Of a stretch of DNA of 64,000 bases, positions 8,598 through 17,419 are shown one piece after another. Under the pieces are notes generated by a model. That model saw only the letters and a list, made by a program, of their open reading frames with translations. It had not been told where the DNA came from and ran no database searches. The position numbers and the translations under genes were made by a program. The stretch is from Alysiella filiformis (GTDB lineage Bacteria; Pseudomonadota; Gammaproteobacteria; Burkholderiales; Neisseriaceae), in assembly GCF_014054525.1 (NCBI RefSeq), contig NZ_CP059564.1, forward strand, positions 506,357 through 570,356, read 5' to 3'. How positions within the stretch are numbered: the first letter of the stretch is position 1; each line of letters starts with the position of its first letter.

Positions 8598-8686
8598 TTC
8601 GTGTAGAAATCTGATAAAACATGGATTGGGGTGCAACAAGTTGCCCACCACATGATGATGTTGAATATTGGATTGACTGTATTTTG

Positions 8687-8759
8687 CCCCACCAACAGGA
8701 ATTGAACCTGTATTTCACGCTTAGGAGGCGCGTGTTCTATCCATTTGAACTATGGCGGG
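8687..8759 (-). tRNA. tRNA-Arg (anticodon CCT)
   Basis: Read on the minus strand: acceptor CCCGCCA pairs with TGGTGGG (one G-T), the anticodon stem CGCGC/GCGTG encloses the loop CTCCTAA, and the T-arm is ACAGG-TTCAATT-CCTGT. The CCA end is not encoded. It reads the rare AGG codon. Confidence 0.92.
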
Positions 8760-8764
8760 AGAAA

Positions 8765-9220
8765 TCAAATTTTACCGATAAACAGCGACAATATGCCAGC
8801 CGCAATTAAAGGTCCTACTGGCACACCACCCAAAAATGCCACACCCAAAATCGTGCCGATGAGCAAACCCGTTACCAATACGGGCTGTTCGCCCATTAGG
8901 GGTATGCCGCGTCCTGCTATCCACGCAACAAACACGCCCACGGTAATGGACACCAGCATTTTCACATTCACAAAATCGGCAAACTGGTTGGGTAGCTTGG
9001 TTTTGCCCGACACCAATGGGCTTAATACGCCTATGGTCAGCAAAATAATCCCCCATTGTAAGGCATATTTATCCACAAGCGGTAAATATTTTGCCAACCA
9101 AGTTTGCTGTATGAGCAACAGCACCGCCGCCGAAATGGTGATGGTCGGGTTGTTGCCCAATACGCCCAAGGCGATTAACGCCACCAAAAACACGGCAATC
9201 GGGTTGAGTTGCCCCATCAT
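8765..9220 (-). CDS. DUF441 (YeaL-type) membrane protein
   Basis: 151 residues, almost entirely hydrophobic, with four or five membrane segments. It has the family's features: [27 protein letters not shown] and the C-terminal [12 protein letters not shown]. It is an inner-membrane protein of unknown function. The start overlaps the ispB stop by four bases (ATGA), so the two are translationally coupled and probably one transcript. There is an alternative ATG one codon later. The family is clear; the activity is unknown. Confidence 0.88.
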   Translation of the reverse strand: MMGQLNPIAVFLVALIALGVLGNNPTITISAAVLLLIQQTWLAKYLPLVDKYALQWGIILLTIGVLSPLVSGKTKLPNQFADFVNVKMLVSITVGVFVAWIAGRGIPLMGEQPVLVTGLLIGTILGVAFLGGVPVGPLIAAGILSLFIGKI

Positions 9221-10191
9221 GATGCGCGTGCCACCGACAGTTCTGCCATTTGGTGCATGGCGGTGCGGACTTCGTTTTCAGGCAGCCATTTGAGGCAATC
9301 TATGGCTTGGTTTACGGCATGTTGTGCTTGGGCGGTGCAATATGCCAGCGCGTCCGACTCGGTAACGTGTTGATGAATTTTGCTGAAATATTCACGGTCG
9401 GCATTTTGCAAGGCGGTGCGAACGTCTTGGGCGGCTTGTGGCGAACCTTGTTGCATCAAATAAATGAGCGGTAGGGTGGGTTTGCCTTCTGCCAAATCAT
9501 CGCCCACGTTTTTGCCGATTTGTTCTACGCTGCCTGAATAATCCAACACATCGTCAATAATCTGAAATGCCGTTCCCATATACATGCCGAAATCTTTGAG
9601 GGCTTGTTCTTGTTGGGGCGTTGCGCCTGCCAAAATCGCGCCCACTTGTGCGGCGGCTTCAAACAGTTTGGCGGTTTTGTATTGAATCACTTGCAGGTAT
9701 TGGGCTTCGGTAATGTCCACATTGCCAATGTTCATCAGTTGCATGACTTCGCCTTCGGCGATGATGTTGGTGGCATCTGCCATCACTTCCAGAATTTTCA
9801 GGCTGCCTGAACCCACCATCAGTTGAAATGCGCGTGTGTACAAAAAGTCGCCCACCAACACCGCCGCCGCGTTGCCAAACAGATTGTTGGCGGTTTTTCT
9901 GCCGCGCCGCAATTCGCTTTCGTCCACCACATCATCGTGCAACAGGGTTGAGGTGTGGATAAATTCCACCATTGCCGCCAGTGAATAGAGTTTGTCGTCA
10001 TCGTAACCCAAGCATTTGCCCGACAAGATGGTCAAAATGGGACGCAAACGCTTGCCGCCTGCGCCAATAATGTAGGTGCCAATTTGCGAAATCAGGGCGA
10101 CATCAGATTGTACGGCGCGATTGACCACCGCATTAACGCGGTTTAAATCGTGTGCCAAATGCTGCTGAAAATAGGGAATTTTGCTCAACAT
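9217..10191 (-). CDS. ispB: Octaprenyl diphosphate synthase
   Basis: 324 residues. This trans-prenyltransferase builds the long isoprenoid tail of ubiquinone from farnesyl diphosphate and IPP. The first aspartate-rich motif [10 protein letters not shown] has Asp at 86, 87 and 90; the second, [10 protein letters not shown], has Asp at 213, 214 and 217; GGKRLRP at 45-51 binds substrate. The small residues before the first motif fit a long-chain product. It is first in a two-gene unit with the DUF441 gene. The start ATG at 10191 is supported by [12 protein letters not shown]. Confidence 0.95.
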   Translation of the reverse strand: MLSKIPYFQQHLAHDLNRVNAVVNRAVQSDVALISQIGTYIIGAGGKRLRPILTILSGKCLGYDDDKLYSLAAMVEFIHTSTLLHDDVVDESELRRGRKTANNLFGNAAAVLVGDFLYTRAFQLMVGSGSLKILEVMADATNIIAEGEVMQLMNIGNVDITEAQYLQVIQYKTAKLFEAAAQVGAILAGATPQQEQALKDFGMYMGTAFQIIDDVLDYSGSVEQIGKNVGDDLAEGKPTLPLIYLMQQGSPQAAQDVRTALQNADREYFSKIHQHVTESDALAYCTAQAQHAVNQAIDCLKWLPENEVRTAMHQMAELSVARAS

Positions 10192-10516
10192 AATCCATCT
10201 CGGGGCGGAAAATTAAAGGGCAAAATTATAGCAAAATTCGCTTTTTCAGGCAGCCTGAAAAATTCATGCACCGTTTATCCACGTTTTATCCCCGTCTTAT
10301 CCACATGGTTATCAACTTTATTTTGATGATAAAAATCATTTGATTGATGAATTTATCCACATTTTTATACAGAATCGCACAATCAAAAAACAGATTATTG
10401 TGCAAATGGGTTGTCAAACAAATTGTGGCACCTTTCTTGTGTCGCGCAAAAAGGCTGCCTGAAAACAAGCAATCGCGTATAATCGCGCCCAAATGATTGT
10501 TTATGGACACACACCC
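10192..10516. other. Intergenic region with clustered DnaA-box sequences
   Basis: This 325-base gap between divergent ispB and ftsE has no gene. In 10274-10361 it holds TTATCCACG (10274), TTATCCCCG (10286), TTATCCACA (10297-10305) and TTATCCACA (10353-10361), all the same direction, with AT-rich DNA between. An uptake repeat is at 10246-10260 and an AGGCTGCCTGAA at about 10451. It could be a DnaA-binding locus. I cannot tell whether it is an origin. Confidence 0.5.
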
Positions 10517-11170
10517 ATGATTAGCTTTGAATCCGTATCCAAAGTTTATCCAGGGGGATTTGAAGCCCTCAAAAACGTCAGCTTTACCATACACAAAGGC
10601 GAAATGATTTTTGTGGCTGGGCATTCGGGCGCAGGCAAATCCACCATATTAAAATTGATTGCGGGCATTACCAAGCCATCATCAGGCAAAGTAATGATTA
10701 ACAACAACAATTTGGGTAAACTTTCCGACAATGAATTGGGCTATTTGCGCCAACACATTGGCATTGTGTTTCAAGACCACAAAATCTTGTTTGACCGCAA
10801 TGTGCTGCAAAATGTGTTGTTGCCCCTGCGCATTATTGGTTATGACAGCAAAACCGCCGAAAAACGCGCCCGCGTTGCCATTGAAAAAGTCGGCTTGGCA
10901 GGACGTGAACTGGCAGACCCCATTACCCTATCGGGTGGCGAACAACAGCGTTTGTGCATAGCCCGTGCGGTGGTACACCAGCCCAGCCTGTTGATTGCAG
11001 ACGAACCCTCTGCCAATTTGGACAGAGCCTATGCTTTGGACATTATGGAATTGTTCCGCACCTTTCACGAAGTGGGTACCACCGTTATCGTTTCCGCCCA
11101 CGATGAAACCCTGATGCAGGATTATGGACACCGTATTTTGCGTTTACAGGAAGGCAGGTTCGCCGCATGA
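10517..11170 (+). CDS. ftsE: Cell-division ATP-binding protein FtsE
   Basis: 217 residues. It is the ATPase of the FtsEX complex, which sits at the division septum and switches periplasmic peptidoglycan hydrolases on. Walker A GHSGAGKS is at 35-42, the Q-loop is in IGIVFQDHK, the ABC signature is LSGGEQQR, and Walker B is LLIADEPS followed by the H-loop in VSAHD. The ATG at 10517 begins MISFESVSKVYPGG, the canonical N-terminus; an ATG 24 bases upstream adds a poor extension. The stop overlaps ftsX by four bases (ATGA). Confidence 0.97.
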   Translation: MISFESVSKVYPGGFEALKNVSFTIHKGEMIFVAGHSGAGKSTILKLIAGITKPSSGKVMINNNNLGKLSDNELGYLRQHIGIVFQDHKILFDRNVLQNVLLPLRIIGYDSKTAEKRARVAIEKVGLAGRELADPITLSGGEQQRLCIARAVVHQPSLLIADEPSANLDRAYALDIMELFRTFHEVGTTVIVSAHDETLMQDYGHRILRLQEGRFAA

Positions 11171-12081
11171 TGCACTACATTTCCTTGCACATTGAAAGTG
11201 CCAAACGCGCCGCAGGTTATTTTTTCAAGCAACCGATTGGCGCATTGTTGATTTTGGCAATGCTTGCCATTGCCATGACTTTGCCACTTACGCTTTATTT
11301 GGGCGTGCAAAGCAGCCAAACGGTGTTGAGCAAATTGAATGAAACGCCACAAATTACCCTTTATTTGGAAACCAATGCCAATGAACAAGATGCCGATGTG
11401 ATTCGCAAGCTGCTGACCGAAGACAAACGCATCAAATCCAACAAATTTGTGGGCAAAGAAGAGGGCTTGGCAGAAATGCAGGCAGCCATGAACGGTCAAG
11501 ATGTGGTTTCCATGTTGGACGAAAACCCTTTGCCCGATGTGTTTGTGGTCATGCCCGCCGACAACACGCCCGAAGCCATTACCGCTTTGCAAGCCGATTT
11601 GGACAAATACCCCATGGTAGAAAGCACCCAAATGGACAGAGAATGGATGCACACCTTGTATCAACTCAACCATTTGTTGCACCAAGTGTTTTATTTTTTG
11701 GCAGCGACTTTGGGTTTGGCATTTGTGCTGGTGGCGCACAACACCATTCGTTTGCAAATTTTGAGCCACAAAGAAGAAATTGAAATTACCAAATTATTGG
11801 GTGCGCCATCGTCTTTTGTGCGCCGACCTTTTCTGTATCAGGCAGCGTGGCAGAGTGTGCTGTCGGCAGCAATCAGTTTGGCGTTGGCAACTTGGGTGAT
11901 GCAGGTTTCGCAGCCTTTGGTCAATCAGATTTTCAAACCTTATGGCATCAATTTGGCGTGGCGCACGTTTACGCCATGGGAAATTGGCGCGGTGTTGGTG
12001 TTGGTGTGTGCCTTGGGCATTAGCGGCGCATGGCTGGCAAGCACACAGCATTTGTTGAGTTTCAATGCCAAACGCCATTAA
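11167..12081 (+). CDS. ftsX: Cell-division permease-like protein FtsX
   Basis: 304 residues, the membrane partner of FtsE. A first membrane helix at about 22-45 (PIGALLILAMLAIAMTLP) precedes a periplasmic domain at about 46-170, then three further helices in the C-terminal half (VFYFLAATLGLAFVLVA, SVLSAAISLALATWV, EIGAVLVLVCALGISGAW). It is translationally coupled to ftsE. A strong terminator follows at 12101. Confidence 0.96.
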   Translation: MMHYISLHIESAKRAAGYFFKQPIGALLILAMLAIAMTLPLTLYLGVQSSQTVLSKLNETPQITLYLETNANEQDADVIRKLLTEDKRIKSNKFVGKEEGLAEMQAAMNGQDVVSMLDENPLPDVFVVMPADNTPEAITALQADLDKYPMVESTQMDREWMHTLYQLNHLLHQVFYFLAATLGLAFVLVAHNTIRLQILSHKEEIEITKLLGAPSSFVRRPFLYQAAWQSVLSAAISLALATWVMQVSQPLVNQIFKPYGINLAWRTFTPWEIGAVLVLVCALGISGAWLASTQHLLSFNAKRH

Positions 12082-12100
12082 AAATTGATGAATGAACCCC

Positions 12101-12143
12101 ATCCCCTAAATCGCGCGGTTTGTGTGCATTTGGGGGATTTTTT
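12101..12143 (+). terminator. Rho-independent terminator of ftsEX
   Basis: The stem ATCCCCTAAAT / ATTTGGGGGAT (one T-G pair) is followed by a run of six T. Confidence 0.85.
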
Positions 12144-12160
12144 GTGGGCAGCCTGAAACC

Positions 12161-12225
12161 GTTGCAAAATTGGGTTTACCATAAATTGAAAAAAGGGCGG
12201 ATATGAAATCCGCCCCTTCGTTTGT
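12161..12225. repeat. Family A element, half copy
   Basis: It runs from gttgcaaaattgggttt through aattgaaaaaagg to the GGGCGGATATGAAATCCGCCC palindrome. It is a partial relative of 19706-19855. Confidence 0.6.
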
Positions 12226-12271
12226 TTTGGGGTCAATTCTTGTGGTAATCGTCATAAACCTAATTTAATGT

Positions 12272-12386
12272 TTAAAAAATAAAATGATTAAAAAAAGTAA
12301 TGGCATTGATGTGTGTTATGTCTTGACCGACTTTGCCTGTTTTACGCCATTGAATCACTTTATCTATGGTGTCATGCGTTGTAATT
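12272..12386 (-). pseudogene. Possible gene remnant
   Basis: The 379-base gap between ftsX and the next gene contains, on the minus strand, a short uninterrupted phrase that reads HDTIDKVIQWRKTGKVGQD and continues to a TAA at 12272-12274. It is preceded by an in-frame TGA and has no start codon. It looks like the tail of a lost gene upstream of the Imm11-like copy 2's stop. I cannot identify it, and it may be chance. Confidence 0.3.
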
Positions 12387-12460
12387 TTTCACGGTAAACA
12401 GCTTTTGTTGCCAAGCGTTGGTTCATCAAATAGGAACCCCCACCCTATGCTTGCTAAAAA

Positions 12461-13177
12461 TTACTTAATAACACAACGAGTCAAACCTAATTGCTTTTGA
12501 TTAAACCCTGCATCAAATAAAGCTTGAACCAGTCTATCAGAAAAGAATAAAGAATCATGTAAATTTTTATCATGCCATAAATCAATCTTGATATTTTTAA
12601 CTTGTTCTAATAAAACAATATTATCATCTTCAACACCCCATATATATCTTAATGACTCTTCAGGGGTATAACGACTTGCTTTGATGCCTTTACTATGATT
12701 TGAATTTAAAAATTCAAAAGTCTCTGCGATATTAATAAAATAATAAGGGACATCAGAAAGTTGTTCTTTATTTTGAATATCATAAATATACACTTGGCTA
12801 AAATGCGTTTTACCTAAATTAAATTGGGAAATAATATTGTATAATTTTTCATTCATTACCAAATAACCACCTGTTATTCTAAAAAATATTTCTTCTTTTT
12901 GTGGTAAATTACTATAATTAATATCTGGCTCTTTAAACAATTTAATAGGTAAATGCTTAATCAACTCCCTATTTTGCCAAGCATCAAAAAATTTGAGATA
13001 AGGAATACGAATATTATCTAAAATTTGCTGTTCTTCATTGCTAATTTGACCTATTTTTTCTTTTTCATATAACCAAAACCGCTCTACACCATCAAATTCT
13101 TCAGTCTGCATAGCCATTCCGTAAGTATTGGCAACAGAATAATTTGTATAATCACACAACCACGCATAGTTTGACAT
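12461..13177 (-). CDS. Imm11/DUF1629-like protein, copy 2
   Basis: 238 residues, paralogous to 5095-5823. DNA and protein identity is very high from about residue 83 onward (KLFKEPDINYSNLPQ...), while the first third differs by many substitutions and small length changes. That pattern fits recombination or diversifying selection acting on the N-terminus. It is AT-rich. It starts MSNYAWLCDYTNYSV and ends KQLGLTRCVIK, lacking the QQA of copy 1. The remnant at 12272 lies just beyond its stop. As for copy 1, the immunity role is tentative. Confidence 0.7.
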   Translation of the reverse strand: MSNYAWLCDYTNYSVANTYGMAMQTEEFDGVERFWLYEKEKIGQISNEEQQILDNIRIPYLKFFDAWQNRELIKHLPIKLFKEPDINYSNLPQKEEIFFRITGGYLVMNEKLYNIISQFNLGKTHFSQVYIYDIQNKEQLSDVPYYFINIAETFEFLNSNHSKGIKASRYTPEESLRYIWGVEDDNIVLLEQVKNIKIDLWHDKNLHDSLFFSDRLVQALFDAGFNQKQLGLTRCVIK

Positions 13178-13467
13178 AACTGCCTCTCTTCTAAAATTAA
13201 AAATTGACTCATCTTAATTCAAACAGCCTGAAAAAGCCTTGTTTCAACTTTTCAGGCTGCCTGAAATTTTATGCCTATTGTTGTGATACTGTTCATTTTT
13301 GTCAATTATTCTCGCATTCATGTTTGCTAAAAAATATCTCAATATTTCAATTGGCTGCTTTCAGGCTGCCTGAAACAATGGGGCGATTTTCACAATGCCA
13401 CTTATTGCACCGTTTTCGCCTTTTTGCTATGCTCAAATATTCACAAACCACATGAAATCATTGGATT

Positions 13468-14688
13468 ATGCAGCACGATTCCGAACGCCACGCATGGATA
13501 CAACTCGCGCTTACCCCCCATATTGGCGCGGAAAGTTTCCTCAATTTGATTCAACATTATGGTTCAGCCAGCCAAGCCCTGCGCGCCAGCAGCAGCGAAA
13601 TCGCCCAACTTGCCCACAATGGCAAAAAAGCCGCCGCCCATTGGCATGATACCCACAAAGCACAAGCCGCTACCGAAGCGGCTTTGTTGTGGGAGCAACA
13701 TGCCGATTGTCGCCTGTTGCTGTTGTGCGATGACGATTACCCAATGATGCTCACCGAAGGCTTAACCGCGCCCCCCATTTTGTTTGTGCGTGGCAATGTG
13801 GCTTTGTTGCACAAACCTTCGGTGAGCATAGTGGGCAGCCGCCACGCCACACCGCAGGCTTTGCGGATTGCGCGGGATTTTGCTTTGTCGTTGAGCGAAC
13901 GGGGCATTCCCATTATTTCGGGCATGGCAAGCGGCATAGACACCGCCGCCCACGAGGGGGCATTACAACATTCAGGCAGCACCATTGCCGTGTGGGGAAC
14001 GGGCATAGACCGCATTTATCCACCACAAAACGAATATTTGGCACGACAAATTGCCGAACAAGGCGCAATCGTGTCCGAATTTCCTTTGGGAACGCGCCCT
14101 GTGGCAGGCAATTTTCCGCGCCGCAACCGCTTGATTGCCGCTTTGGGACGCGCGACATTGGTGGTGGAGGCGGCATTGGAAAGCGGCTCGCTGATTACCG
14201 CGCGGCAAGCCAGTGAAATGGGGCGCGAAGTGATGGCAATTCCCAGCAGCATAGACAATCCACACGCCAAAGGTTGCCACAAATTGATTAAAGAAGGGGC
14301 TAAATTGGTGGAAAGTTTGGAAGACATTTTGCAAGAATGCCCCAGTTTGTTGGCAAAATCATCAACAGCTTTATCCACAGCATTATCCACAAGGTGTCAG
14401 AAAATTACATCGCCCGAAAAATCGCCCAAAATGCTGCCTGAAAAACCTTTAATCACACCCCCATTGAATAACTTTGTGGACAAAACTGTGGATAATTTTG
14501 GGGACAATTTGGTGGATAAACGCCTTTTGCCCGTGTTGGAAAAAATTGCCCATACCCCCACACACCCTGATTTCATCGCCAATGAGCTGAATTTGCCCAC
14601 TGCCGATGTGTATGCGGCTTTGTTGGAATTGGAAATGTTGGGGGAAATTGCGCCGATGTCAGGCGGGCGTTATCAGCGCATCAAATAA
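13468..14688 (+). CDS. dprA: DNA-processing protein DprA
   Basis: 406 residues. DprA receives incoming single-stranded DNA during natural transformation and loads RecA on it. The Rossmann-like core has GSRHATPQAL, IISGMASGIDTAAHEGAL, GTGIDRIYPPQN, FPRRNRLIAALG and ESGSLITARQA. The C-terminal winged-helix domain is at about 350-405 (TPTHPDFIANELN to SGGRYQRIK). The linker between them (about 300-350) is low-complexity (ALSTALST, NFVDKTVDNFGDNLVDK) because its DNA holds TTATCCACA at 14371 and 14383 and TGTGGATAA at 14487. The start ATG at 13468 (MQHDSERHAW) is the natural one. It fits the uptake repeats that pervade the window. Confidence 0.96.
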   Translation: MQHDSERHAWIQLALTPHIGAESFLNLIQHYGSASQALRASSSEIAQLAHNGKKAAAHWHDTHKAQAATEAALLWEQHADCRLLLLCDDDYPMMLTEGLTAPPILFVRGNVALLHKPSVSIVGSRHATPQALRIARDFALSLSERGIPIISGMASGIDTAAHEGALQHSGSTIAVWGTGIDRIYPPQNEYLARQIAEQGAIVSEFPLGTRPVAGNFPRRNRLIAALGRATLVVEAALESGSLITARQASEMGREVMAIPSSIDNPHAKGCHKLIKEGAKLVESLEDILQECPSLLAKSSTALSTALSTRCQKITSPEKSPKMLPEKPLITPPLNNFVDKTVDNFGDNLVDKRLLPVLEKIAHTPTHPDFIANELNLPTADVYAALLELEMLGEIAPMSGGRYQRIK

Positions 14689-14809
14689 TCCACCGAATGT
14701 ACACAAGTTTATCCACAAGATTATTCGGCTGGCTGAAAGTAAATTGGCTCCCAAATGGCAATTTTTGATGATTTTTATGCACAGCTTATCCCCATTTTTA
14801 TTCATGAAA

Positions 14810-14931
14810 AACGTGAACTCGGAATAAGTAACTGTCAATTTGCCAACAAACCCTCTCCCCAGCCCTCTCCCAAAGGGAGAGGGAGCAAAGTTACTTAAAT
14901 TTATCAATCACTTTTATCCCAAACTCGCGTT
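14810..14931. repeat. Family B element, copy 1
   Basis: 122 bp. The left end AACGTGAACTCGGAATAAG and the right end, read inverted, AACGCGAGTTTGGGATAAAAG form terminal inverted repeats. The interior has a single CCCTCTCCC/GGGAGAGGG hairpin and the words gtaactgtcaatttgcc and aaatttatcaatcactttta shared with copies at 52361 and 58948. No coding capacity; a MITE-like element. Confidence 0.8.
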
Positions 14932-14936
14932 AAAAA

Positions 14937-14977
14937 AAGCAGCCTGAAAAGCACAAAAACTTTTCAGGCTGCTTTTT
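14937..14977. terminator. Bidirectional terminator made from an inverted uptake-repeat pair
   Basis: AAGCAGCCTGAAAAG pairs with CTTTTCAGGCTGCTT around nine bases, with A-run and T-run flanks. It sits between convergent dprA and yacG and can serve both. Confidence 0.85.
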
Positions 14978-14987
14978 GGCATGATGC

Positions 14988-15164
14988 TCAATCATCTAAA
15001 TCGTGCCAATTTGCTTGGGCAACGATGGTGCGGTTTTCGCTTGCCCATTCGCCCAAATCAATCAACTGGCATTTTTCGCTGCAAAAGGGACGATGGGCGT
15101 TTTCAGGCAGCCACGCCACTTGGGTTTGGCAAGTGGGGCATTTCACATACACAATTTCGCTCAT
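14988..15164 (-). CDS. yacG: DNA gyrase inhibitor / zinc-finger protein YacG
   Basis: 58 residues. A four-Cys zinc ribbon (CPTC near residue 8 and FCSEKC about 26-31) is followed by the family signature [10 protein letters not shown]. The E. coli homolog binds GyrB and inhibits gyrase. The start at 15164 overlaps the glmU stop by four bases (TCATGA), so the two are coupled. A longer open frame upstream lies inside glmU and is not used. In many proteobacteria yacG sits with coaE, so the glmU pairing is a local arrangement. Confidence 0.93.
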   Translation of the reverse strand: MSEIVYVKCPTCQTQVAWLPENAHRPFCSEKCQLIDLGEWASENRTIVAQANWHDLDD

Positions 15165-16537
15165 GATTTGCTGGGCTTTTCGGGGCGAACCCAGTTGTCC
15201 ACCACCACTTGTTTGGCGCGCGCCACCACCAATTTGCCTGATTCGCAATCTTTGGTAATCACGCTGCCTGCGCCTGTGGTGGCTTTGTCGCCAATTTTCA
15301 CGGGGGCGACCAACATGGTGTCTGAACCAATGCGTACTTCATCGCCAATTTCGGTGCGGTATTTGTTTACGCCATCATAGTTGCAAGTGATTGTGCCTGC
15401 GCCGATATTGGTTTTTTTGCCCACGGTTGCATCGCCAATGTAGCTCAAATGGTTGGCTTTGCTGCCGTGTCCGATGGTGCTGTTTTTGATTTCCACAAAA
15501 TTGCCAATATGCACTTCGTCTGCCAACACGGCTTTGGGGCGCAAACGGGCGTAAGGACCGATTTTTGCGTTTTCGCCAATCACGCAATCTTCCAAATGGC
15601 TGAATGGTTCAACCACCGTGCCTGCGCCAATTTTGGCGTTTTTGATGAAACAATGTGCGCCAATTTGCACGTCATCGCCAAACGCGTTTTCGCCCACCAA
15701 CACGCAGTTGGCGTCAATGATGACATCTTGTCCGTGTTTCAGGCTGCCGCGCATTTCAAATGTGGACGCTTGAATCAGCGTTACGCCTGCCGCCATTAAA
15801 TTTGCCGCTTGATGTTGGCGATGAATTTGGTTCAATTCGGAAAGTTGCAATTTGTTGTTCACGCCCATTGCCAAGTAATGATGTGCCACTTGCACGGGGT
15901 GTACGGCAATGTGGTCGGCATTGGCAAGGGCAATCACATCGGTCAAATAATATTCGCCTTGCGCGTTGTTGGCGTTGAGCGCGTTGAGCCAGCCTGAAAG
16001 TTGCGCGTTGGGCAAAACAAAAATGCCTGTGTTGATTTCGGCAATGGCTTTTTGTTCGGCGTTGGCATCTTTTTCTTCCACAATGGCGATGACCTGATTT
16101 TGCGCGTTGCGGATAATGCGACCGTAACCTGTGGGTTCAGGCAGCACATCGGTCAGCAAGCCGACTTCATCGCCAGCCGCGTTGAGTAATTGTTGTAAAG
16201 TGGGTGCGTCAATCAAAGGCACATCGCCATACAACACCAGCGTTTTGCCCGTGTTGGGCATGTGGGGCAGGGCGGATTTGACCGCGTGTCCTGTACCGAG
16301 TTGTTCGGTTTGTTCCACCCAATTTGCTTGTGGATAAGTTTGCGCCAACTGCGCCAACACCTGCTCTTTGCCATGCCCAATCACCACATGCAGCGATTGG
16401 GGATTGAGTTGCAAAGCCGTGTCCATAACGTGGGCGAGCATGGGTTTGCCGCCAATTTGGTGCAAAACTTTGGGCATTTTGGAATACATGCGCGTGCCTT
16501 TGCCCGCCGCCAAAATGATGATGTGTAAATCAGACAT
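15161..16537 (-). CDS. glmU: Bifunctional GlmU (N-acetylglucosamine-1-P uridyltransferase / acetyltransferase)
   Basis: 458 residues. The N-terminal pyrophosphorylase domain (LAAGKGTRM at 9-17, YGDVPLI about 104) makes UDP-GlcNAc. The C-terminal left-handed beta-helix with hexapeptide repeats ([31 protein letters not shown]) acetylates glucosamine-1-P, with the His region at [15 protein letters not shown]. The product feeds peptidoglycan and lipid A, the same pathway as LpxC. Both active sites appear intact. It is coupled to yacG. Confidence 0.97.
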   Translation of the reverse strand: MSDLHIIILAAGKGTRMYSKMPKVLHQIGGKPMLAHVMDTALQLNPQSLHVVIGHGKEQVLAQLAQTYPQANWVEQTEQLGTGHAVKSALPHMPNTGKTLVLYGDVPLIDAPTLQQLLNAAGDEVGLLTDVLPEPTGYGRIIRNAQNQVIAIVEEKDANAEQKAIAEINTGIFVLPNAQLSGWLNALNANNAQGEYYLTDVIALANADHIAVHPVQVAHHYLAMGVNNKLQLSELNQIHRQHQAANLMAAGVTLIQASTFEMRGSLKHGQDVIIDANCVLVGENAFGDDVQIGAHCFIKNAKIGAGTVVEPFSHLEDCVIGENAKIGPYARLRPKAVLADEVHIGNFVEIKNSTIGHGSKANHLSYIGDATVGKKTNIGAGTITCNYDGVNKYRTEIGDEVRIGSDTMLVAPVKIGDKATTGAGSVITKDCESGKLVVARAKQVVVDNWVRPEKPSKS

Positions 16538-16584
16538 GATGTATTTTCCTTAAAAAATGGGTTTTCAGGCAGCCTGAAACCGAA

Positions 16585-16803
16585 TTATTCCGACTTTTGT
16601 GGCACAATCGCGTGCTGTTGTGGGCGATTACCGTGATAATGCGTGTTTTGCGAAGCCGCGCCATTGGTGTAATACACCCCAGTGCCAGCAGGGTATTTTT
16701 GGCGCAAAGCCGTAGCCCCATTGTCTTTTTGATAAGTTTCCCAAGTGCAAGCCGACAAAGCCGCGCCTGCCAACAAGGTGCAACACAAAAGTTTCATAGC
16801 CAT
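16585..16803 (-). CDS. Small putative lipoprotein
   Basis: 72 residues from ATG 16803 (or 70 from the ATG two codons later). The signal peptide ends in the lipobox LSAC (Cys19), then the mature part is short and polar (TWETYQKDNGATALRQ) and rich in Asn, His and Gln. No family is recognised. An open frame extends upstream of 16803 but would place the signal peptide internally, so it is rejected. An uptake repeat lies 16563-16578 between this stop and glmU. Confidence 0.7.
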   Translation of the reverse strand: MAMKLLCCTLLAGAALSACTWETYQKDNGATALRQKYPAGTGVYYTNGAASQNTHYHGNRPQQHAIVPQKSE

Positions 16804-17069
16804 TTCGTTTTCCAAAAAGTCAAATTGTAAGTCTTTTTGCCACATTTGGGGGATAAGTGGCAATTTATCCCCCATTTTCAGGCAGCCTGAACAAACTGCC
16901 CACAATTATCCACAAGCCATCATCGTCATCAAATATGAATTATCCACAAGCTCATTTTCACACAACAAATTGAAAAAACAATTAAAAAACCATTATCCAC
17001 AGCAAAAGTCTGGACTCATACTCAAAATCATCATTTTAAATTTAAAAATAAGATTTTGGATTAAAACCA

Positions 17070-17098
17070 TTTACAGCCACCACAAAAATTGCCACAAT
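17070..17098 (+). promoter_or_regulatory. Candidate promoter of the thiB transcript
   Basis: TTTACA, 17-base spacer, CACAAT. The predicted start, about 17105, falls just before the riboswitch P1 stem, which supports the call. Three DnaA-box 9-mers lie upstream at 16906, 16940 and 16993. Confidence 0.45.
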
Positions 17099-17107
17099 AG
17101 ACCCTGT

Positions 17108-17192
17108 TTTAGTCGGGGTGCTGCAAACCACGTTTTGCGGCTGAGACTTACCCGTTGTACCTGTACAGTTAATGCTGGCGTAGGAAACTAAA
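17108..17192 (+). promoter_or_regulatory. TPP riboswitch (THI element)
   Basis: It contains the conserved series GGGGTGCT, GGCTGAGA, ACCCG, then CAGTTAATGCTGGCGTAGGAAA, as in thiamine-pyrophosphate aptamers. P1 is TTTAGT (17108-17113) pairing with ACTAAA (17187-17192). It precedes thiB and a terminator hairpin, so thiamine pyrophosphate probably turns the gene off by early termination. Confidence 0.93.
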
Positions 17193-17220
17193 TCGTTGAA
17201 ATTTTTGTTGATGCAAACAA

Positions 17221-17257
17221 AAAACCGATTGCCAGTTCGTGTGTGCAATCGGTTTTT
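17221..17257 (+). terminator. Terminator hairpin, expression platform of the TPP riboswitch
   Basis: AAACCGATTGC (17221-17231) pairs perfectly with GCAATCGGTTT (17244-17254), followed by T. It lies 29 bases past the aptamer and about 160 bases before thiB, as expected for transcriptional attenuation. Confidence 0.85.
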
Positions 17258-17275
17258 TGCGTTTCAGGCAGCCTG

Positions 17276-17351
17276 ACGGTACACGACAAAAACTTTTGGG
17301 TTACCACAAACCTACCCCCTCCCCCGCCAGCAGGGGAGGGAACAGATTTCA
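17276..17351. repeat. Family C element, short copy
   Basis: It starts ggtacacgacaaaaa and includes CCCTCCCCCGCCAGCAGGGG and a trailing gagggaacagatttcag. The opening words recur at 19868; the hairpin recurs at 55050 and 57085. It lies in the thiB leader between the attenuator and the start codon. Confidence 0.65.
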
Positions 17352-17419
17352 GCTCATTTCAGGCTGCCTGAAAACCCCATTTCCCTCAAAAAATCTTATC
17401 CACAAAGGAAAAAAAGACC

